Both the position numbers and the translations under genes were made by a program. From a bacterium (lineage in GTDB: Bacteria > Babelota > Babeliae > Babelales > JABDEC01), in the NCBI GenBank assembly GCA_947486885.1, contig CANKVQ010000010.1:1-11948 (forward strand): a stretch of 11,948 bases of DNA, written 5' to 3'. Shown one piece after another: positions 1-7,378 of the stretch; positions within the stretch are counted from its first letter, which is position 1, and every line of letters begins with the position of its first letter. The notes beneath the pieces are model-generated. The model had not been told where the DNA came from and did not search any database. It saw only the letters and a list, made by a program, of their open reading frames with translations.

Positions 1-1043
1 CCCCTAAACAGATCTTGGGTAACCGTCATGCCAGACTTAACTTCGATTGGCACAACTTGGCCAAAAGATTTTTCGATCATTAGATCGATTTCATGTCCTT
101 GTACATCCCGCCAAAAATAAAGCTGCGGTAAATCATTATGATTATAATTGTATTTAAAACACTCGCTAATCACAAACGATTCAAAGATGCCCCTCTTAAA
201 TGGGTTAAGCTGTAAATCTTCTATAGTTTTAATACCCAAAAGAGCACACACTAATGCCGTATCATAAAAATACAATTTGGGCGTCTTTATCACTCGTTTA
301 TTAAAATTACCATGATACGGCGGCAATAATTTTATAATATAACTAGCCTCTAGAATCGATAACCAAGCTTTAGCCGTATGCTGACTAATATCAGCGTCGG
401 CAGCTAAATTAGCATAATTTAACAGATTGCCAACACGCGCTGCACAAAGTTTCATAAAGCGCTGAAATGCTAGAATATTCGAAATCTGCAAAACTTGTCG
501 CACATCACGCTCTATATACGTGCTAATATAATTATTACACCAACTAACTAAATCTATATTTTGGCTATATAGCCTGGGATAAAACCCAGTTAATAACACC
601 TGATGTAAATCTTCTGGTAATAATTTAGCAGCCGATAATTCATTCACCGTTAGTGGCAATAGGGTTAATAATGCTATCCGCCCAGCTAAAGTCTGACTAA
701 TTTTTTCATGTAATAAAAAGTTTTGTGAGCCAGTAATAATAAACCAACCTGGTCGATATGCTTGATCAACTATTCCCTGCATATAAGAAAGCAACTCTGG
801 AACTTCCTGAATTTCATCGATAATTAAACCAGATTGATTAGGAAAACTAGCTAAAAAGCCGCGCGGATCTTCTTTAGCTGCCATGCGATGGTCTAGATCT
901 TCTAGGCTAACGTAAGCATGTTGCACAAAAACAGCTTTAACCAACGTAGTTTTACCAGATTGACGTGGCCCCATGACAGCTACTACTGGGAATTGTGTCG
1001 CTAAATTTTCTAGATATGGCGTAATTTCGCGCCTAATGATCAT
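1..1043 (-). CDS. AAA-family ATPase with C-terminal DUF4143 domain (3' end cut by window edge)
   Basis: This is a partial gene: 347 codons are readable from ATG at 1043 and there is no stop before the window ends. Residues 25-33 GPRQSGKTT form a Walker A loop, LIIDEIQ at 73-79 a Walker B, and ITGSQ at 103-107 a sensor-like strand. The C-terminal half matches DUF4143, with a possible PD-(D/E)XK-like set: E288 in GIFESFV, D320 in HEIDLMIE, and E334/K336 in PIEVKSG. This AAA_14/DUF4143 architecture is widespread, normally about 380-400 aa, and has no settled biochemical role; proposals include a nuclease-linked or toxin/antitoxin-like function. The start is supported by AGGGG nine bases upstream. 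The gene follows the pyrophosphatase terminator, so it is probably transcribed separately, although I could not pick a clear promoter. Family assignment is firm; function is not. Confidence 0.9.
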   Translation of the reverse strand, partial: MIIRREITPYLENLATQFPVVAVMGPRQSGKTTLVKAVFVQHAYVSLEDLDHRMAAKEDPRGFLASFPNQSGLIIDEIQEVPELLSYMQGIVDQAYRPGWFIITGSQNFLLHEKISQTLAGRIALLTLLPLTVNELSAAKLLPEDLHQVLLTGFYPRLYSQNIDLVSWCNNYISTYIERDVRQVLQISNILAFQRFMKLCAARVGNLLNYANLAADADISQHTAKAWLSILEASYIIKLLPPYHGNFNKRVIKTPKLYFYDTALVCALLGIKTIEDLQLNPFKRGIFESFVISECFKYNYNHNDLPQLYFWRDVQGHEIDLMIEKSFGQVVPIEVKSGMTVTQDLFR

Positions 1044-1098
1044 AGTTTCAAGCCCCTAGAGCTAGTTAATCAAAAGTAAATAAATTTAAATATTAACT

Positions 1099-1138
1099 AA
1101 AAAAATGGAGTTTCTGTGCAAACTCTCACAGAAACTCC
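1099..1138 (-). terminator. Rho-independent terminator of the pyrophosphatase gene
   Basis: A perfect 12-bp inverted repeat, GGAGTTTCTGTG (1107-1118) and CACAGAAACTCC (1127-1138), encloses an 8-base loop. Read on the minus strand it is followed by one A and seven Ts (1105-1099). It lies about 30 bases past the pyrophosphatase stop codon and separates that gene from the ATPase gene. Confidence 0.9.
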
Positions 1139-1169
1139 GAGAAATTTAATTAATAAGTTTAGCCCGAAA

Positions 1170-3149
1170 TTATTTCATGGCGATTAACAATAAAGCTACC
1201 ATCGACATTAGTTTAATTAAAATATTGAGTGATGGACCAGAAGTATCTTTGAAAGGGTCGCCCACCGTGTCGCCAACTACTGCAGCGCGATGTGCATCTG
1301 AGCCTTTACCACCAAACGCTCCCGCTTCGATATATTTCTTAGCATTATCCCACGCACCACCACCATTGGCCATCATGAGAGCCATCAAAACACCAGTTAA
1401 AGTCGCTCCAGCTAACATGCCGCCGAGCGCTTCTTTGCCAAGTAAATAAAAAATTACTACCGGCGAGCCTGCTGAAATTAAACCAGGCAAGACCATCTCT
1501 TTCAGCGCTGCACGGGTACTAATTGCGATACATTTTTTGTAATCAGGATCAGCAGTACCAGCCATTAAACCAGGAATTTCTTTAAACTGTCTGCGAACTT
1601 CCATGACCATGTCTAGTGCAGCATTACTAACTGAACGCATAGTCAAAGCTGAAACTAAAAATGGCAAAGTACCACCAATAAATAAGCCAACCGTCACAAA
1701 CGGGCTTAATAAATTAAGTGTAGTTAAACCAGCTTCTTGTGCATAGGCTGAAAATAAAGCCAACGCTGCTAAAAGCGCTGAACCAATTGCAAAACCTTTA
1801 CCCATAGCCGCAGTAGTATTACCAAGTGAGTCCAATTTATCAGTAATTTTGCGCACGCTTGGATCGAAATGAGACATTTCAGCGATGCCACCAGCATTGT
1901 CAGCAATTGGACCATAAGCATCGATGGTCATGATAATCGCAACTGTAGAGAGCATAGAAACTGCGGCAATTGCCACACCATAAACACCGCCACCAAAAAT
2001 AAACGATAATAATACCGCAAACGCTAAAACTATTACAGGTAAAACAGTTGACTCCATGCCGACTGATAAACCATAAATTAAATTAGTGGCAGCACCAGAA
2101 CGGGAACTATCAGCAATTTTATGCACTGGCGTACTAGCAGTATAGTATTCTGTAATCAAACCCACTATAATTCCTGAAGCACAGCCTAGTAAAACCGAAT
2201 AGAATAAATTTTCGTGTAAACCAAAATAAGAAATATACCCGTAAGCACCCGCAGCAAAAGCAACCATCGATACATAGGTTGCATTACGTAACATTGCAGC
2301 TGGCTGCGCCCGTAAAACTAAATTAAACAAAATTCCCACTAGCGAGCCCAGCAAACCAATCGCTGATAACACAATTGGCAACATGATATAGATCACATCA
2401 GGGCCAAATTCATGCAAACTTAATACTATCGCTGAGACCATTGCAGTCACATAAGATTCGTAAATATCAGCCCCCATGCCGGCAGTATCACCAACACAGT
2501 CTCCCACGTTGTCAGCTACTACGGCTGGATTTCTAGGATCATCTTCTGGGATTCCAGCTTCGAGTTTACCAGCTAAATCTGCCCCTACGTCAGCAGCTTT
2601 AGTATAAATACCGCCACCTACACGCGCAAAAAAAGCAACTAAACTGGCACCCATACCAAAACTAGTTAAAATCTGTACAAAATCTATATGGGTGTAATAT
2701 TGGCAAACTAATAGACCTACACCTAATAATCCAAAGCTAGCTACGGCAAAGCCCATGACACCACCGCCACAAAAAGCAACCATGAAAGCCGCATATTCAC
2801 CACGATCACGTGCTGCTAGCGCTGTACGTACGTTAGCTTTAGTTGCTGCACGCATGCCAATTACGCCCGTAGTTAGTGACATTACTGAACCAAGTATAAA
2901 ATAAATTGGCACTAAAATATTACTTGAAGCAAAATATAATAACCCTGTAACTACAGCTACTACAATTGCAATTACTTGATACTCTTCCCGTAAAAACGTC
3001 ATCGCGCCTTCAGCAATTGCATCGGCCACTTTGGCAGCCCGCGCATGATCGACCACAATTGCACGCACTCGGGCGTATAGATAACCCACAACTAATAACC
3101 CTAGAATTCCGACACTGGCAAATAGCCATAGGTAATGTTGAATTTGCAT
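1170..3149 (-). CDS. hppA: Membrane-bound, K+-dependent ion-translocating pyrophosphatase
   Basis: This integral membrane pump hydrolyses PPi to two phosphates and moves H+ or Na+ across the membrane. It is 659 aa, close to the bacterial family size, with many hydrophobic segments. Family motifs are intact: GGGIYTKAADVGADLAGK (178-195), DNVGDCVGDTAGMGAD (213-228) with E231 just after, DAYGPIADNAGG (410-421), and GDTVGDPFKDTSGPS (626-640), which supply the acidic and lysine residues for Mg-PPi binding. GNTTAAMGKG (443-452) has Ala447 and Gly450 where K+-independent enzymes have Lys and Thr, so it should be K+-dependent. That class contains both H+ and Na+ pumps, and I cannot tell which from motifs alone. 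I prefer ATG at 3149 over the in-frame TTG at 3152 because GAGG sits five bases before the ATG and only two before the TTG. Confidence 0.96.
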   Translation of the reverse strand: MQIQHYLWLFASVGILGLLVVGYLYARVRAIVVDHARAAKVADAIAEGAMTFLREEYQVIAIVVAVVTGLLYFASSNILVPIYFILGSVMSLTTGVIGMRAATKANVRTALAARDRGEYAAFMVAFCGGGVMGFAVASFGLLGVGLLVCQYYTHIDFVQILTSFGMGASLVAFFARVGGGIYTKAADVGADLAGKLEAGIPEDDPRNPAVVADNVGDCVGDTAGMGADIYESYVTAMVSAIVLSLHEFGPDVIYIMLPIVLSAIGLLGSLVGILFNLVLRAQPAAMLRNATYVSMVAFAAGAYGYISYFGLHENLFYSVLLGCASGIIVGLITEYYTASTPVHKIADSSRSGAATNLIYGLSVGMESTVLPVIVLAFAVLLSFIFGGGVYGVAIAAVSMLSTVAIIMTIDAYGPIADNAGGIAEMSHFDPSVRKITDKLDSLGNTTAAMGKGFAIGSALLAALALFSAYAQEAGLTTLNLLSPFVTVGLFIGGTLPFLVSALTMRSVSNAALDMVMEVRRQFKEIPGLMAGTADPDYKKCIAISTRAALKEMVLPGLISAGSPVVIFYLLGKEALGGMLAGATLTGVLMALMMANGGGAWDNAKKYIEAGAFGGKGSDAHRAAVVGDTVGDPFKDTSGPSLNILIKLMSMVALLLIAMK

Positions 3150-3233
3150 CAAGACCTCATGATAAAAAATACGTGATAAAAAATATTTAATAATACTTAG
3201 ATTAGACCAAGAAACACTGATTTATAGCTTTTA

Positions 3234-3261
3234 ATGGTACTTGCCCCAAAAATTTTGTCAA
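3234..3261 (-). promoter_or_regulatory. hppA: Candidate sigma70-type promoter for hppA
   Basis: On the minus strand a perfect -35 box TTGACA (3261-3256) is followed by a 16-base spacer and TACCAT (3239-3234), which matches 4 of 6 positions of the -10 consensus. It lies about 85 bases upstream of the hppA start and directly behind the poly-T tract ending the exporter operon. The weak -10 keeps confidence moderate. Confidence 0.45.
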
Positions 3262-3280
3262 AAAAACTCTATTTATAGAG
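3260..3280 (-). terminator. Weak intrinsic terminator overlapping the permease stop codon
   Basis: Minus-strand CTCTATAAATAGAG (3280-3267) forms a 5-bp hairpin with loop TAAA and is followed by seven Ts (3266-3260). The permease TAG stop lies inside it. The stem is short and AU-rich, so termination may be partial. Confidence 0.4.
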
Positions 3281-4063
3281 CGCCGAAAAACCAGCCTGTT
3301 TACTCTTAGTCACCATATAATTAAATAAGTAAATTCCACAGATCAAATAACCCGCTACCATTAACAAGCCCCCAAAAAATAAACTCCAGTGATTCGTGCC
3401 CGTGATAATATACTGGTGCGAGAATTCTAAGAAATAATAATGCGGCAGCAAATGCGAAATTAGTTGTAACCAGCTAGGTAAAACTTGAATTGAATTATAT
3501 ACCCCAGCCAAAAGCGCAATTCCCCACGGCAAAACCCATATAATTGATTCGATAATTATACCAAATCTAATTAATAAACTATTTACTAAGCTGCCAAATG
3601 CCAATCCCGTGAGATATAAACCAAAAACTGTTGCTGCGAAGTTACCCGAAAATATTAATGGTCCAAAATTTAGCCACTGTAAAAAAAACATAAATAATAC
3701 TAAGACACTTCCAAAAATAACCGTAGCAATCAAACTTAAACTAGCTAAGATCTCCCAGTTACGTAAGGGCATAGTGAAAATATGCGCTAAATTTTGCGCG
3801 TGAAACTCTTCGGCAAAATTAACTGTTACATCATGCTGTACGCGAATATAGAGCATCCAAAGCGCCGCCGAAGCTATAAAAAAACTACGCAAATAAGCTT
3901 GATTGCCGTCAGTTGTGCCAATCCAGTTGCCAATTAACAACCACATAGTAAATTCTAACAATGGCCAATAATAAGTATTTATTACACGCCAATAATCATT
4001 AGTCCAAGCGATCCAGTAGCGATAAGTTAAGGCCCAAATTCGTCGCAAACTACTCATGCTCAT
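3269..4063 (-). CDS. ABC-2 type transporter permease
   Basis: This 264-aa polytopic membrane protein has about six hydrophobic segments (roughly 33-50, 58-75, 104-130, 140-165, 172-205 and 228-255) and an N-terminal amphipathic region rich in W, Y and R. Size, topology and partner fit the ABC-2 permease family of drug, polysaccharide or lipid exporters. The gene starts three bases after the stop of the ATPase gene, so the two are translationally coupled and should form one transporter, probably (ATPase)2(permease)2. The Shine-Dalgarno sequence is weak, which agrees with coupling; ATG at 4057 is an alternative start two codons in. Nothing in the sequence indicates the substrate. The stop codon lies in a weak terminator hairpin. 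Confidence 0.85.
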   Translation of the reverse strand: MSMSSLRRIWALTYRYWIAWTNDYWRVINTYYWPLLEFTMWLLIGNWIGTTDGNQAYLRSFFIASAALWMLYIRVQHDVTVNFAEEFHAQNLAHIFTMPLRNWEILASLSLIATVIFGSVLVLFMFFLQWLNFGPLIFSGNFAATVFGLYLTGLAFGSLVNSLLIRFGIIIESIIWVLPWGIALLAGVYNSIQVLPSWLQLISHLLPHYYFLEFSHQYIITGTNHWSLFFGGLLMVAGYLICGIYLFNYMVTKSKQAGFSALYK

Positions 4064-4066
4064 AAT

Positions 4067-5011
4067 TTATTTACTTTCAGCTATCTGTATAAAATAATCT
4101 TCTAAATTTGGCTTAGTAATCGCAATATCAATAAATTCAATTTTATATACATGCAACTCGGCCAAAAAACTTGCCAAATTTTGCTCGGCAATTTTAATTT
4201 CAAACTCATGGCCTACTTTAGTATAAATCAAATTTTTTTGTGCCAGTAACTGCTCTAACTGATCAGCGTTTTTAGAGATCCATAGATTTAAGTACGCCAT
4301 ATTTAGGCGCTTAGCTAATAGCTCTGGCGTATCGATTTCTAATACCGCCCCGTTTTTTAGAACTACTACTCGGTCACATAACTCAGTCACTTCAATCATA
4401 TTGTGCGAAGTAATTATAATCGCAGTATTAAACCGTTCGCGAATTTGCATAATTTCTTGGCGAATTTCACGCGCACTTTTAGGATCTAAAGCAGCCGTAG
4501 GCTCGTCTAATAGCATAATTTCTGGATTATAAATAAAATTTTTAGCAATTAATACTCGTGACATTTGACCAGCAGAAAGCGTGCCAAACTGTTTATGTAA
4601 TAATAATTGTAAATTAAATTTTTCGACTACATTATCAATGGCTGCTGTTACGCGCTCTGGAGCGTACATTAGGGCATAAAATTTTAAATTTTCATAAACT
4701 GTTAACTTCGATGGCAGCTTATAATAAGTCGATGAATAAGCAATTTTACGTAAAACTTCATGAAAATTTTTCTGGGTAACAACTTGGCCAAAATATTTAA
4801 TCTCACCAGCGCTGGGAATCGTAATACCAATTAGCATATTAATAATAGTAGTCTTGCCAGCACCATTAGGACCTAAAATCCCAAGAATTTCGCCTGCTTG
4901 TAAATCAAAAGAGACTTGTTGCACAGCAGCATAATGGCGCTTACGCCACCACCAACCACTCGTAAAAGTTTTGGATAAGTTTTGAACTTCAAGAATTTTA
5001 GTCGTGGCCAT
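4067..5011 (-). CDS. ABC transporter ATP-binding protein (ABC-2 exporter type)
   Basis: This 314-aa cytoplasmic nucleotide-binding subunit would power the downstream permease. It shows Walker A GPNGAGKTT (47-55), signature LSAGQ (145-149), Walker B IMLLDEP (165-171) and H-loop histidine His203 in TSHNM. The usual Q-loop glutamine is not where expected: the segment is IAYSSTYYKLP (90-100), with Thr near position 95. I recall some proteobacterial export ATPases with a similar SSxYxxLP segment, so this may mark a known subfamily and not a dead enzyme. A C-terminal extension (about 235-314) is typical of ABC-2 ATPases. ATG at 5011 is the only good early start; the ribosome site is weak (AGGG 11 bases upstream). 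No convincing promoter was found in 5012-5107. Confidence 0.93.
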   Translation of the reverse strand: MATTKILEVQNLSKTFTSGWWWRKRHYAAVQQVSFDLQAGEILGILGPNGAGKTTIINMLIGITIPSAGEIKYFGQVVTQKNFHEVLRKIAYSSTYYKLPSKLTVYENLKFYALMYAPERVTAAIDNVVEKFNLQLLLHKQFGTLSAGQMSRVLIAKNFIYNPEIMLLDEPTAALDPKSAREIRQEIMQIRERFNTAIIITSHNMIEVTELCDRVVVLKNGAVLEIDTPELLAKRLNMAYLNLWISKNADQLEQLLAQKNLIYTKVGHEFEIKIAEQNLASFLAELHVYKIEFIDIAITKPNLEDYFIQIAESK

Positions 5012-5029
5012 ATGACACTTAGCCCTAAT

Positions 5030-5110
5030 TACGCTTTAAGTTGATCTGTAGCTGTATTAAGCTATCCTAAAAATATTATTTTACAAATCTACAGATAGCT
5101 CTACGCTTTA
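5030..5110. repeat. Paired 9-bp direct repeats enclosing a spaced inverted repeat
   Basis: The 9-mer TACGCTTTA occurs at 5030-5038 and 5102-5110. Exactly five bases inside each copy lie the arms of an 8-bp inverted repeat, ATCTGTAG (5044-5051) and CTACAGAT (5089-5096). A second pair, AGCTATC (5060-5066) and GATAGCT (5094-5100), overlaps it. The layout resembles a tiny insertion with target duplications, or a regulatory hairpin between the secreted-protein stop codon and the exporter operon. No poly-T tract follows, so it is not an ordinary terminator. Confidence 0.45.
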
Positions 5111-5524
5111 TTTACGATCATCAGGAGCGGGAAACATTCCACATTTTGTAAGCGCCTCTAATGCTCTTGGATCATGCTCCAAAACTGCACTAAACAAAGC
5201 ATATTTCCGCTGCTCTAAGTCTATTTCAAGACCAAGATCTCGTTTATGTATATAGTAGAGATATGCCGCAGCTTCAACTCGTCCCACTACACTTACCATC
5301 GGCAACCTCTGGCTTGCTAATCTCCCAGCAAGTTTGGTAACGTCATTTAATTCTTTAAAGCCAGATTCTTCTAACTGTTCTTCTAATATCGCAACACTAG
5401 GCATTGCAGTTTTCATACTCAATATTGCAGCCATGGCTCCACCCGAATCTTTTTTTGATACCATCGCTAAAACAGGCGCCATAAGACTACTCAAAATAGT
5501 TAAAATCACTAAATTAAATTTCAT
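5108..5524 (-). CDS. Small exported protein of unknown function
   Basis: I do not recognise this 138-aa protein. It begins with a Sec-type signal peptide: MKFN, a hydrophobic core LVILTILSSLMAPV, and a likely cleavage after VLA near residue 20. The mature part is mainly helical-looking, with acidic and alanine-rich stretches, one cysteine near the C-terminus (TKCGMF) and a charged tail. The start is decided by the ribosome site: AGGAG lies eight bases before ATG 5524, while the in-frame GTG at 5533 would abut it. The gene lies between the exporter operon and the paralogous secreted pair and has its own candidate promoter just after the preceding terminator. An ordinary periplasmic role and a secreted effector are both possible. 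Confidence 0.75.
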   Translation of the reverse strand: MKFNLVILTILSSLMAPVLAMVSKKDSGGAMAAILSMKTAMPSVAILEEQLEESGFKELNDVTKLAGRLASQRLPMVSVVGRVEAAAYLYYIHKRDLGLEIDLEQRKYALFSAVLEHDPRALEALTKCGMFPAPDDRK

Positions 5525-5575
5525 CTTGATCACTCCTAAAATTATTATTCAACAATTTTTAGATAGATTTTTAGC

Positions 5576-5603
5576 ATAATATCATTTTGAGTTAGCAAAG
5601 CAA
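5576..5603 (-). promoter_or_regulatory. Candidate extended -10 promoter for the small exported protein
   Basis: Minus-strand TATTAT (5581-5576) is preceded by TGA, giving the extended -10 form TGnTATTAT. A weak -35 TTGCTT (5603-5598) sits 16 bases upstream. It lies between the terminator at 5607-5641 and the gene starting at 5524, leaving a leader of about 45 bases. Confidence 0.5.
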
Positions 5604-5606
5604 TCT

Positions 5607-5641
5607 AAATACAAAGCCCCCAGGAATTACTCCCGAGGGCT
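5607..5641 (-). terminator. Intrinsic terminator after the first leader-sharing secreted gene
   Basis: On the minus strand AGCCCTC (5641-5635) pairs with GGGGGCT (5621-5615), and the stem continues through GGGA/TTCCT, giving about 11 pairs with two G-U wobbles. A T-rich stretch, TTGTATTT, follows. It lies 45 bases past the stop of the gene ending at 5686. Confidence 0.75.
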
Positions 5642-5685
5642 AAAAGTATTTTAAAACAGCTAATTATATCTAAATCTAATTCAGT

Positions 5686-6603
5686 TTAAAAATTTACAAA
5701 ATTAAACATTTGATCAGCTTGACGATAATCTGCTATGCGCTCCTGATCATTTCTTTTCTTTTGATCTTGAACTGGAACTGGAGCTGGAGCTGGAGTTGGC
5801 GCTGGCACAATTTTAGCTGGAGCTAACACTGGAACCAACACAACTGGTTTTAAATTTAGCTTATTATTTTTACGCCATAAACATTGTGGATTTTGGCAAT
5901 AACAATCTTGGCAGTTAAATTGATCATGAATTACTACAATTTTAGGTGTTTTTTTGAACTGATCGTATGATACACCTAATTTGAAAATATTATATTTATT
6001 TAAAAGCGAAGATTTACCACATAACCAAAGAAATATTTCATAATCAAATAGATCTAAAGTGTTTTCATTTAAAATCATATTTTTAAGTTCAGTACTAGCA
6101 AATTTTTGTATACTGAGAGATTTTTTTGCGTCACCAATTTTGATCATTGTCAGTATCTTGACTAGATTTTTTTCAATTTGATTATTAGGTACAAATTTTG
6201 GATTTACTAAAATTTGTTTAGCTACTTCATGTAACAAAATTAAATCTGGTAAAATAGCCAACATCTGATCATTGGAAATGTCTGGACGCACTACTTTAAA
6301 TTGCTTAATTCTCTGTTCAACCAACCATAAAGCTCTTTTCTGATTATTATTAAGTTGATATAATTGCCCAGTTAAGATTTTTTTTGCAATTACAAATGGG
6401 TTCGGCACATATTGTTCTAATTGTCTTATTTGAATCATCGGGTCAGAGCAAACTATAAAACCATCACGTCTATCTTCAAAAATATTATCAGTGCCAATTT
6501 TTATCGCCCCCGCGCTAAATTCACCAGCGTTAAGATTAAAAATTGTTAGATTTATTAAACTACTTAATAACAGTATAAAGCTTAAATTTTTGGAAAAACT
6601 CAT
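5686..6603 (-). CDS. Exported protein with CxxCxC cluster and Pro/Ala/Val tail (paralogue A)
   Basis: This 305-aa protein has no recognised domain. Signal peptide MSFSKNLSFILLLSSLINL has likely cleavage after LNA near residue 26. A helical-looking core (about 70-215) resembles the next upstream gene, for example LHEVAKQIL (124-132) against LHASSRQIL and the following FxP...EK segment. Then come a cysteine group C231, C234, C236 and C241 (CxxCxCxxxxC), a proline/alanine/valine-rich linker (253-279) encoded by degenerate hexamers, and a charged C-terminus. The cysteines could bind metal or form disulfides; in an exported protein I favour disulfides. ATG 6603 has GGGG eight bases upstream. Its 5' UTR and first nine codons are almost identical to those of the upstream gene. 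Probably co-transcribed from the 7463-7490 promoter. Confidence 0.75.
   Translation of the reverse strand: MSFSKNLSFILLLSSLINLTIFNLNAGEFSAGAIKIGTDNIFEDRRDGFIVCSDPMIQIRQLEQYVPNPFVIAKKILTGQLYQLNNNQKRALWLVEQRIKQFKVVRPDISNDQMLAILPDLILLHEVAKQILVNPKFVPNNQIEKNLVKILTMIKIGDAKKSLSIQKFASTELKNMILNENTLDLFDYEIFLWLCGKSSLLNKYNIFKLGVSYDQFKKTPKIVVIHDQFNCQDCYCQNPQCLWRKNNKLNLKPVVLVPVLAPAKIVPAPTPAPAPVPVQDQKKRNDQERIADYRQADQMFNFVNF
5772..5805. repeat. Degenerate hexanucleotide repeat (CTGGAG-like) in coding sequence
   Basis: About six imperfect tandem copies of a 6-bp unit, such as CTGGAA and CTGGAG, encode the alternating Pro-Ala/Pro-Val stretch of the protein at 5686-6603. Length changes here would stay in frame. 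Confidence 0.6.
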
Positions 6604-6678
6604 AATATTAACCCCGTACTTCTGCTCATTACTGCTTGTTTACCTACAGGTCTAACTATTAGCCCAGAGTGCTCCAGT
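6548..6678 (-). repeat. Leader repeat, copy A (5' UTR plus signal-peptide start)
   Basis: This 131-bp segment is repeated at 7323-7453, 775 bp away in the same orientation. The inner 102 bp (6577-6678) differ at only two positions; the remaining 29 bp, inside the signal-peptide coding region, carry nine differences. The conserved core covers the whole untranslated leader and the first nine codons. In the minus-strand RNA a hairpin GGGCUAAUAGUUAGACC (six pairs, one G-A mismatch, loop UAG) can form in both copies. Confidence 0.93.
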
Positions 6679-6685
6679 GTATGAA

Positions 6686-7378
6686 TTAGCCAACTAAATC
6701 AGAAAATGATTCTTCTGTGAAAAATTCTAATTGCAAAAAACTAGCTTTTATCAAAATTTGATCAAATTTCGGTTCCATATTACGCGCACATATTAGGATA
6801 ATCATACGATCAATATCACGAAAGATGTTTGCTAACATATCAGGATCTAACGAAGCTGCTCCTGCTAAAAAATTCACATTTATACCAGATGATGATGTTT
6901 TGAATGGTTTTTGAATTTGAATAAAAAATCGTTTTTCCAACTCGGTTCTAGGCTTGAAATCTACCAAATCAATTAATATTTGACGAGAACTAGCATGCAG
7001 CTCAATTGCCGCAATAAAACTCGAACGCATGTTATGCTTAAATTTTTCCACTGTGCAACCTTGTTCACTAGCTAAAACTTGCAGCTCATTGATGATTTCT
7101 GACCACTCTTGAGCTATATCACGCTGCTTAACCGAAAAATCTTCCACAGGTTTGCCGTCCAAAATTTCAAGTGCAACCTGTGCTAAACTTACTGAATCAG
7201 CCAAAGCAGCCGCACGCGCTGCGCGACCTTCAGCAGCTAATTTTACATCAGCAGCAATTGCACTAGCGACACAACAATTTTCAGAATTGCTTGGTTCACA
7301 AGCTTTAAGATTATTATTTGATAGATTTACAAGACTGCTCAATAGTAATACAAAGCTTAAATTTTTGGAAAAACTCAC
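6686..7378 (-). CDS. Exported protein sharing leader and distant core homology (paralogue B)
   Basis: This 230-aa exported protein has no recognised domain. Its signal peptide, MSFSKNLSFVLLLSSLVNL, is nearly that of the downstream gene. Cleavage is likely near KA-C27; Lys at -2 makes a lipoprotein lipobox unlikely. An Ala-rich helix (38-62) is followed by a core that aligns loosely with paralogue A: EILDGK...KQRDIA (71-89), LHASSRQIL (127-135) and DFKPRTELEK (140-149). It lacks A's cysteine cluster and Pro-rich tail. It starts with GTG, where A has ATG in an otherwise matching context, with GGGG eight bases upstream. A strong promoter lies about 80-110 bases upstream, and the 82-base gap to paralogue A contains no terminator, so the two probably form an operon. 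Confidence 0.75.
   Translation of the reverse strand: MSFSKNLSFVLLLSSLVNLSNNNLKACEPSNSENCCVASAIAADVKLAAEGRAARAAALADSVSLAQVALEILDGKPVEDFSVKQRDIAQEWSEIINELQVLASEQGCTVEKFKHNMRSSFIAAIELHASSRQILIDLVDFKPRTELEKRFFIQIQKPFKTSSSGINVNFLAGAASLDPDMLANIFRDIDRMIILICARNMEPKFDQILIKASFLQLEFFTEESFSDLVG

Noticed and set aside
1177..1449. Plus-strand open frame inside hppA
   Set aside because: It is antisense to the highly conserved C-terminal motifs of the pyrophosphatase, with no ribosome site; it is a shadow of that gene. The same applies to 2966-3190, 3609-3803, 5334-5579, 7152-7430, 8303-8563 and 11621-11830.
7296..7304. Lipoprotein signal in paralogue B (LKAC)
   Set aside because: A cysteine follows the hydrophobic segment, but Lys at position -2 is not allowed in a normal lipobox, and paralogue A has no cysteine there. 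An ordinary signal peptide is more likely.
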